A stretch of DNA of 18,093 bases from an uncultured Oscillospiraceae bacterium (GTDB lineage Bacteria; Bacillota; Clostridia; Oscillospirales; Oscillospiraceae), in the NCBI GenBank assembly GCA_934597585.1, contig CAKTSA010000031.1, positions 1 to 18,093 on the forward strand, given 5' to 3'. Shown here one piece after another: positions 13,604 through 18,093 of the stretch. The notes below the pieces were generated by a model, which had not been told where the DNA came from, made no database searches, and worked only from the letters and a program-made list of their open reading frames with translations. The translations under genes were made by a program, and so were the position numbers. The stretch's first letter is position 1, and the number at the start of each line of letters is the position of its first letter.

Positions 13604-13804
13604 TCACTTATTGATGTCCAGATCAGCCGTGACCTGATAATAGTCGCAGGCATGGGCGGTGTAGCCGGTAACGCTGCTCTTGGAGATCATGTTCATCTGG
13701 AGGAAAGAGCAGAATACATAGGCGTTATCGTCCAGAATTGCCTGCTGAAGCTTAATTGCCAGTTCGCCGCGCTTGGCGGTAAGCCTAGTTCCGATACTTT
13801 TGCT
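13604..13804 (-). pseudogene. 3' fragment of a nickel/peptide-type ABC solute-binding protein
   Basis: The minus-strand frame from 13804 to a TGA at 13604-13606 encodes about 66 residues, ending GELAIKLQQAILDDNAYVFC, then LQMNMISKSSVTGYTAHACD and YYQVTADLDINK. This is the recognisable C-terminal end of extracellular binding proteins of the nickel/dipeptide (NikA/DppA) class. No start codon or ribosome site precedes it. A stop codon lies directly upstream in frame, and the AraC-type gene ends only 15 bp away, so the first several hundred residues were deleted. Its terminator survives downstream. An AraC regulator next to a nickel-type importer is a common arrangement, which suggests the two were once one locus. 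Confidence 0.65.
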
Positions 13805-13819
13805 TTATTCTCTTTGAGA

Positions 13820-14632
13820 TCAGCGTTTTCTGATGGGAACATAGATATAGGTTTCTTCCCCCAGGTAATACTCAAAATCAAACTTGGTATGATCAAAAAC
13901 GTATCCGCTGTTGTCAAACCAGTCGTTGAAAATAAAGCGCCATGTCTTTTTTACATTCTCGTGCAGCGCAGAAACATCCGCCCCTTTGGCAACCCGGAAT
14001 ACGGCGTACTCTGCTTCTGGGATATCCAAGGTCTCCATACCGGCTGGGGCAAAGCTTTTGCTCTCGACCACCGGTCCAAAGAAGTAATAAAGTTCATCAC
14101 CCGTTCCCTCGGGGTGCATCCACAATCCGACCTCACCGCGGCCAGCAGCACTGAGTTTTGCGTAGTCCTCCTTGCTGACGCCAGAGAAATCTTTTCCCAA
14201 CCAGTAGGCACCATTCTCACGGATATCAATTTCGCTTTCGGGTTTTAGGACGTATCCGACCGCTGTAAAAGCCGGAAAAACTTTTATTTCTGGTTTCATA
14301 ACAAATTTCGCTCCTTTCAGCTTCTTATACACCGATGGTGCAAGTCCGAATTTTCGGGTGAAGGCGCGGGTGAATCCTGACACGGTATCAAAGCCGGAAT
14401 CCATCGCAGTCTCCGTAACGCTGCTTCCGAGCAGCAACTGGCTTGCCGCCGCACACAGACGCCGATCCCGCAGATATTCCGCTACTGCCATGCCGTTAAC
14501 ACTTCGAAACACGTGACAGAAATGGTAGAAGGAGTATCCGAACCGCTCCGCCAGGTCTGCAGGCATCAATTCCTCCTGCAGATGCTCTGCAATATAGTTC
14601 CGGCATCGAGCCATGTCCTCTTTGTAACCCAT
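13820..14632 (-). CDS. AraC-family regulator with GyrI-like effector domain
   Basis: This 270-residue protein resembles Rob/SoxS-type regulators that carry a ligand domain at the C-terminus. Residues about 8-105 form the two helix-turn-helix AraC domain: ADLAERFGYSFYHFCHVFR (26-44) and VTETAMDSGFDTVSGFTRAF (72-91), ending FGLAPSVYKK. Residues about 112-270 match GyrI-like small-molecule-binding domains (PEIKVFPAFTAVGY; DELYYFFGPVV; DFEYYLGEETYIYVPIRKR). I start at the ATG at 14632, preceded by AAGGTGG on the minus strand. An upstream in-frame ATG at 14677 has no clear ribosome site. Such proteins often control drug or metal efflux/uptake genes; the likely target next door is now a fragment. 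Confidence 0.85.
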   Translation of the reverse strand: MGYKEDMARCRNYIAEHLQEELMPADLAERFGYSFYHFCHVFRSVNGMAVAEYLRDRRLCAAASQLLLGSSVTETAMDSGFDTVSGFTRAFTRKFGLAPSVYKKLKGAKFVMKPEIKVFPAFTAVGYVLKPESEIDIRENGAYWLGKDFSGVSKEDYAKLSAAGRGEVGLWMHPEGTGDELYYFFGPVVESKSFAPAGMETLDIPEAEYAVFRVAKGADVSALHENVKKTWRFIFNDWFDNSGYVFDHTKFDFEYYLGEETYIYVPIRKR

Positions 14633-14704
14633 TCGCTTCACCACCTTGGTCTGTATTTTATCACATACTTGCCTCATTTGCTTTTCCGTTCTTGTGAAGT
14701 TCCA

Positions 14705-14893
14705 ATGAATGGACAAAGTTTTAGCAGACCGCGTTCCGTTTACGGTGATATGCAGGCGTTTGTCCAGATGCTCAAGGACATGGGCTATGAGCGTGTGGAG
14801 CTGATAGACACGACCGACGGCAGCTTTATGACACCGAAGGAGGCCAGACACCTGATGCTTCTCGGCTCAATATTGCTGGTGGGAAGAAAGTAG
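14705..14893 (+). pseudogene. Unrecognised gene fragment
   Basis: The 62-codon frame MNGQSFSRPRSVYGDMQAFV to GSILLVGRK has protein-like composition (MLKDMGYERVELIDTTDGSF; MTPKEARHLML). It has no convincing ribosome site and begins abruptly 72 bp from the divergent AraC start. After its TAG the same frame continues for 36 more codons to GRSDDRCDFCMKVM, which also looks like the end of a protein. I read both as remains of one or two decayed genes but cannot name a family. Confidence 0.35.
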
Positions 14894-15077
14894 GGCGGCA
14901 TCGACATCAGCAATGCCGGTCTGCATCCGAGGCTTGCTCGGCATCGAACGAAAGCGCTGGGGCGCAGCGATGACCGCTGCGACTTTTGCATGAAGGTCAT
15001 GTAAAGGGGCTGCGTTGCAGTGACGTGGCTAAGTGCGATTTTTTGAAAAAACCATGATTTTGAAAGAAGGTACGAAA

Positions 15078-15203
15078 ATGATCCAAACAACAGTTCAGGT
15101 TTTCGGCATGGCCTGCTCCATGTGCGAGGCCCACATCAACGACACGATTCGCGCCGCGTTTCCCGTGGAGAAGGTTTGCCGCTCTGGCTCACGGTGTTTC
15201 TGA
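15078..15203 (+). pseudogene. Truncated heavy-metal-associated (HMA) domain protein
   Basis: A 41-codon frame starts at an ATG after AAAGAAGG. Its beginning, TTVQVFGMACSMCEAHINDT, contains the metal-binding GMxCxxC motif (Cys13, Cys16) and first helix of an HMA (copper/zinc chaperone-like) domain. Just after FPVEKV the sequence turns into CRSGSRCF and stops, losing the second half of the ferredoxin-like fold (normally about 65-70 residues). The break point is followed within 30 bp by the MarR promoter, so the deletion that removed the end of this gene probably joined it to the MarR-DegV unit. Confidence 0.6.
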
Positions 15204-15230
15204 AAATGCAGTCCACATGTAGCAAAGAGA

Positions 15231-15285
15231 AATGTTGACTTTTCAACATTCTTGTGATAGAATCCACATGTTGAAATCTCAACAT
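15231..15285 (+). promoter_or_regulatory. MarR-DegV promoter with two matching operator palindromes
   Basis: TTGACT (15235-15240) and TAGAAT (15258-15263) have a 17-bp spacer and an extended TG before the -10. Two palindromes share the half-site ATGTTGA-N4-TCAACAT: one at 15231-15250 (arms 8 bp) covers the -35, and one at 15268-15285 lies just after the -10. Their centres are 36 bp apart. This is a typical autoregulatory MarR operator layout. Confidence 0.8.
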
Positions 15286-15306
15286 CTTAGGAGGCGGGAG
15301 GTAACC

Positions 15307-15753
15307 ATGCAGGAAAGATTTGAGACATTTACAGTTTTGATCAACCGAATCAGCCGTGATATCCGAAGAATAAAAAATCAGGAGATGGCCGCCTATCATC
15401 TGAGAAGCATCCATGTATCCTGCCTGTACTACATATATTCGCTGGACAGCGTGACTGCGGCAGAGCTGTGTGAGCATTGCGAGGAGGACAAGGCGACCAT
15501 TTCCCGTGCGTTGGAGCATCTTGAAAGTAACGGATTTATCGTCCGGAATTCTGAACGGGCCAAACGGTACAGAAGCCCTTTGCGCTTGACAGAAAAAGGT
15601 CAGGAAGTCGGCAGAAGAATCGCAGAGAAAATCGGCACAGTGCTTGGTACGATCAGCCATACCTTAACAGAGAACGAACGAGCGGCATTTTACCGCAGCC
15701 TTTCTGCCATCAGCATAAGTCTTGAGGCCATCGCTCAAAATAGCGAAGAATAG
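15307..15753 (+). CDS. MarR-family transcriptional regulator
   Basis: This 148-residue winged-helix dimer has the usual MarR plan: N-terminal dimer helix (FETFTVLINRISRDIRRI), winged helix at about 50-95 (VTAAELCEHCEEDKATISRA, LEHLESNGFIVRNSERAKRY, RSPLRLTEKGQEVG), and C-terminal dimer helices. The start follows GGAGGCGGGAGG (15289-15300). It is cotranscribed with a DegV-family gene 13 bp downstream, and its promoter carries two copies of one palindrome, so it probably represses its own operon until a ligand binds. Cysteines at 39, 55 and 58 (VSCLYY; LCEHCEED) could support redox or metal sensing, but that is speculation. A parallel is FabT, a MarR protein of lipid synthesis. Confidence 0.88.
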   Translation: MQERFETFTVLINRISRDIRRIKNQEMAAYHLRSIHVSCLYYIYSLDSVTAAELCEHCEEDKATISRALEHLESNGFIVRNSERAKRYRSPLRLTEKGQEVGRRIAEKIGTVLGTISHTLTENERAAFYRSLSAISISLEAIAQNSEE

Positions 15754-15766
15754 GAGATTGACGAAA

Positions 15767-16606
15767 TTGAAAACAAGGATTATTGTTGATTCCACTGCGG
15801 ACTTAGTTCCTGAGATCAAAGCACGGGTATCTACGGTACCCCTCACCGTTCATTTCGGGCAGGAGGAATACATTGATGGCGTGACCATCGACAACAAAAC
15901 ATTTTATGAAAAGCTCATCGAGAGCGATGTGCTGCCCACCACCAGTCAGGCAACGCCGGATGCCTTTATGAAGGAATATGAAAAGGTCAAACAGGCGGAG
16001 GAAGCCGCCGTTGTCATCACCCTTGCGTCCCAGTTTTCCGGCACATATCAAAGTGCCATGATCGCGGCGGCGGAGTATGAAAACATCTATGTTGTGGACG
16101 GCACCAGCGCAGCGATGGGAACAGGGATTCTGGTGGAGCTTGCGTTCCGCCTTTTGGATGCAGGAATGACCGCAGAGGAAACTGCGCAGGTACTGGAGGA
16201 AGAGAAGAAAAAAATCGTTGTTGTGGCGCTGGTGGATACCCTCGAATACCTCAAGCGGGGCGGCCGCATTTCAAAGACAGCCGCATTCGCCGGTGGGGTA
16301 CTGAATATCAAGCCCGTGCTTTCCGTTATTGACGGCGAGATTCACCTGCTGGGAAAAGCTCGCGGCTCCAAAATGGGGAACAATCTGCTCGTTCAGGAGA
16401 TCGACAAGGCTGGCGGCATTGATTTCAGCAGGCCGGTTCTGCTGGGCTACAGTGGAATTTCTGACGCGCTGCTGCTAAAGTATATCGAAGACAGCCGTCA
16501 CATCTGGGAAGGAAACCTGAAAGAAATTCGCTATACGACCGTAGGAAGTGTGATCGGAACCCATGCGGGCCCCGGCGCTGTTGTGGTGGCGTTTTTCAAA
16601 AAGTAA
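15767..16606 (+). CDS. DegV-family fatty-acid-binding protein (FakB type)
   Basis: This 279-residue protein is full length for the family. DegV/FakB proteins hold a fatty acid and present it to the kinase FakA for phosphorylation and entry into phospholipids. Visible motifs are RIIVDSTADL at the start, PLTVHFGQEEYIDGVTI, LPTTSQATPDAF, TLASQFSGTYQSA, the LEYLKRGGRISKTAAFAGG segment, LNIKPVLSVIDGEI and the end SVIGTHAGPGAVVVAFFKK, in which the conserved His contacts the carboxylate. The start is a TTG about 10 bases after AGGAG; another TTG at 15758 is too close. It sits behind its MarR regulator and before a strong terminator, so the pair forms one independent unit inside the mobile element. 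No fakA is visible. Confidence 0.92.
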   Translation: MKTRIIVDSTADLVPEIKARVSTVPLTVHFGQEEYIDGVTIDNKTFYEKLIESDVLPTTSQATPDAFMKEYEKVKQAEEAAVVITLASQFSGTYQSAMIAAAEYENIYVVDGTSAAMGTGILVELAFRLLDAGMTAEETAQVLEEEKKKIVVVALVDTLEYLKRGGRISKTAAFAGGVLNIKPVLSVIDGEIHLLGKARGSKMGNNLLVQEIDKAGGIDFSRPVLLGYSGISDALLLKYIEDSRHIWEGNLKEIRYTTVGSVIGTHAGPGAVVVAFFKK

Positions 16607-16631
16607 AAATGGGAAACCGAAAGAATATGCG

Positions 16632-16666
16632 AAGGCGGGCAGGCACAAATTGTGCTTGCCCGCCTT
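16632..16666. terminator. Strong terminator after the DegV gene
   Basis: A 15-bp stem, AAGGCGGGCAGGCAC with GTGCTTGCCCGCCTT, has one G-T pair and a 5-nt loop. No long T-run follows (TTAATG), but the stem is very stable. Confidence 0.75.
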
Positions 16667-16769
16667 AATGTAGTAATCACGATATAAGACCATGGTGTTT
16701 GAAAAAGAGCTGCAAGGCATGAAGAATGACATGAGTATTGGGACAGGGGATAAGGATTTGTCGTGCGTG

Positions 16770-16778
16770 TGATATAAT
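16770..16778 (+). promoter_or_regulatory. Extended -10 promoter candidate
   Basis: TGATATAAT gives an exact TATAAT with the extended TG element. The -35 region (ATAAGG at 16750-16755) is poor. It lies about 60 bp before the conjugation gene at 16841. Confidence 0.5.
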
Positions 16779-16840
16779 CAGCACTCTCCCGCCACAACAT
16801 TGGCACAGTTTTGCGATTTCGGTGCAAATCTGAGTGTGCT

Positions 16841-17506
16841 ATGTATGGCCTGGACCTTATCAACACCTCTGTGCTGGGAGCGCCAGGCTGCGATATGAGC
16901 ACCTTTCTGCGCTATTTCCCCGCCGCAGAGACGATGTACCACATCTTTGTGGCGCTGGCCATCGGCATGATCCTGCTGAACCTGATCTGGCAGCTTTTCA
17001 AGAACTATGGCCTTGTGGCCGGTGTGGAGGCGGAAGACCCGGTAAAGCTGACGATTCGCTCTGTGCTGTTCATCCTGTTGGCCTATTTCGCGGATGAAAT
17101 CGTGGAACTGATATTGAAGATTGGCGGGACACCCTACGCATGGATCATGTCGTCCGAACTGCCCGCGCTGAACTTTGCCGACTTTAATTCGGTCATTCTT
17201 ACTATTATCGGTGTCTGCGCCAATGGTGCCGTGGCCCTTATCGCCCTGATCCTCGTCCTCATACTGGCATGGAACTATATCAAGCTACTGTTTGAGGCTG
17301 CGGAGCGCTATGTGCTGTTGGGCGTTTTGGTATTCACGGCACCGGTAGCTTTTGCCACAGGGGCGGCACAGACCACATCCAATATCTTCAAAGCGTGGTG
17401 CCGTATGTTCGGCGGCCAGATATTCCTGCTGCTGATGAACGCATGGTGCCTGCGCCTGTTCATCACCATGGTGGGAACCTTCCTGGCAAATCCCTTATCT
17501 CTATAG
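16841..17506 (+). CDS. VirB6/TrbL-like conjugation membrane protein, 5' end probably lost
   Basis: This is a polytopic inner-membrane component of a type IV secretion channel used for DNA transfer, 221 residues from the ATG at 16841. About five to six hydrophobic segments are present (YHIFVALAIGMILLNLIWQL; SVLFILLAYFADEIVELIL; VILTIIGVCANGAVALIALI; VLLGVLVFTAPVAFATGAA; IFLLLMNAWCLRLFITMVG). The stretch from LNFADFNSV to FLANPLSL matches TrbL-type proteins of Firmicutes ICEs from memory. No ribosome site precedes the ATG, and from memory relatives carry a longer N-terminal region, so I suspect that a deletion joined it to the cargo block and that the true start is missing or different. The next gene follows 9 bp after the stop. 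Confidence 0.7.
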   Translation: MYGLDLINTSVLGAPGCDMSTFLRYFPAAETMYHIFVALAIGMILLNLIWQLFKNYGLVAGVEAEDPVKLTIRSVLFILLAYFADEIVELILKIGGTPYAWIMSSELPALNFADFNSVILTIIGVCANGAVALIALILVLILAWNYIKLLFEAAERYVLLGVLVFTAPVAFATGAAQTTSNIFKAWCRMFGGQIFLLLMNAWCLRLFITMVGTFLANPLSL

Positions 17507-17515
17507 GAGACGATC

Positions 17516-18093
17516 ATGAACAGAAAAACGAAATACATCACAGGGTTCGTGTTGTCCGTACTGGTTATATGTGCGCTCATGATCCCTGCTTTTGCTCTGA
17601 CGGAATCGGATGTGCAGTCTCAAGTCTCAGCGTCCGGAAAAGAAGGCGTGGCCGGAAACCTATTTGTCTGGTTTCTGTGCGCAGTGGCATTTTTGAAGAT
17701 CTCACAGAAGATCGACAGCTTCATGCAGGGCCTGGGCATCAATGTGGGCCATACAGGCGGCTCCATGCTGGCGGAGGTAATGTTGGCGGCACGGAGCATC
17801 GCCGCCGCCCGTGGTGTTGCTGGCCGTGGTCGAGGCGGTAATGTAGGCCGTGGCGGAAGCACCGGTGGCAGCGGCGGTGACAGCAACACCTTCCTGCAAG
17901 GCGGTCTGTCCGGTGTCGTCAACCGCAGCTTCTATAACGGCGCATACAAGAGCGCCACCGGCACAGGCAGCGGCGGCGTTGGCGGCATGGCGTTCCGTGC
18001 CTCTATGACCAAGGGTGGCGATGTTGCCAACAATGTGATCAGCCGTATCGCTACCGGCAGGTCGGGAGCCGGCGATGTCATGTCCGGCAATAT
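17516..18093 (+). CDS. Secreted/membrane conjugation protein, 3' end beyond the window
   Basis: The frame is open to the last base (192 complete codons). The start follows AGGAG (17505-17509). It begins with a signal-anchor sequence (MNRKTKYITGFVLSVLVICA, then LMIPAFA), a second hydrophobic helix (NLFVWFLCAVAFLKISQKI), and a segment FMQGLGINVGHTGGSMLAEV. A long glycine-serine-arginine-rich part follows (GRGRGGNVGRGGSTGGSGG). The pattern, and the place directly behind a VirB6/TrbL gene, fits the companion membrane protein found in Firmicutes ICE transfer operons. The exact function is unknown to me. Confidence 0.65.
   Translation, partial: MNRKTKYITGFVLSVLVICALMIPAFALTESDVQSQVSASGKEGVAGNLFVWFLCAVAFLKISQKIDSFMQGLGINVGHTGGSMLAEVMLAARSIAAARGVAGRGRGGNVGRGGSTGGSGGDSNTFLQGGLSGVVNRSFYNGAYKSATGTGSGGVGGMAFRASMTKGGDVANNVISRIATGRSGAGDVMSGN

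Larger units (their letters stand above)
11425..18093 (+). mobile_element. Integrative conjugative element, left part (right end outside the window)
   Basis: The region begins where tRNA-Arg identity ends and holds replication-initiator-like and conjugation (VirB6/TrbL) genes typical of Firmicutes ICEs, plus cargo. GC content falls relative to the left side of the window. Integrase, relaxase, coupling protein and VirB4 are not visible here, so either they lie to the right or the element is decayed. Several internal genes are broken. By the usual geometry an intact tRNA-Arg(CCU) on the minus strand should lie at the far right end. Confidence 0.65.

Noticed and set aside
13448..14248. 266-residue plus-strand frame over the AraC gene
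   Set aside because: It is antisense to a clear AraC/GyrI protein and to the binding-protein remnant, has no ribosome site, and shows no recognisable domain.
16691..16774. 27-codon frame MVFEKELQGMKNDMSIGTGD before the conjugation gene
   Set aside because: There is no ribosome site, it is very short, and it ends inside the candidate promoter. It could be a fragment of an element gene but I cannot support that.

Overview
This window looks like chromosome from a GC-rich, gut-type Firmicute, most likely Oscillospiraceae/Ruminococcaceae (Clostridial cluster IV). The reasons are strong AGGAGG ribosome sites, GC-biased codons in the left 10 kb, protein types typical of that group, and dispersed intergenic hairpin and heptamer repeats of a kind I associate with these genomes. 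The family assignment is an inference.

Layout: (1) 1-2423 carries terminators, a phage replisome-organizer-like protein and a large terminase, with no portal, capsid or tail genes after them. (2) 2424-2692 is a composite repeat block. (3) 2700-7468 is a host-type unit. A compact promoter-hairpin-terminator stretch may make a small RNA. It is followed by a second promoter, potA, potB, a fused potC-potD and a FlK-like thioesterase, closed by a strong terminator. Together these encode a polyamine (spermidine/putrescine) ABC importer. (4) 7622-10017 is the distal end of a phage late region: baseplate/fiber-like protein, membrane-anchored coiled coil, holin and amidase endolysin. Regions 1 and 4 look like the two ends of one prophage whose middle is gone, with the pot operon between them. 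(5) 10045-11288 holds two defence/addiction-type loci: an MNT nucleotidyltransferase with only a scar of its HEPN partner, and a complete Phd/PIN (VapBC-type) toxin-antitoxin pair with its own promoter and palindrome.

(6) At 11380-11424, on the minus strand, lies the 3' half of a tRNA-Arg(CCU) gene. It runs from the anticodon loop to CCA and is followed by the tRNA's terminator. The match stops at the anticodon loop, where lower-GC DNA begins. I read this as the chromosomal att site of an integrative conjugative element (ICE) that fills the rest of the window and runs off its right edge. The ICE part has a replication-initiator-like gene and a companion (11676-13345), then a block of cargo and broken genes (13604-16606), then VirB6/TrbL-type conjugation genes (16841-18093, the last one cut by the window end). 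The cargo block holds a solute-binding-protein fragment, an AraC/GyrI regulator, an unknown fragment, a truncated HMA metal-binding protein, and an intact MarR-DegV operon with two matching operator palindromes. Relaxase, coupling protein, VirB4 and integrase are not in the window.
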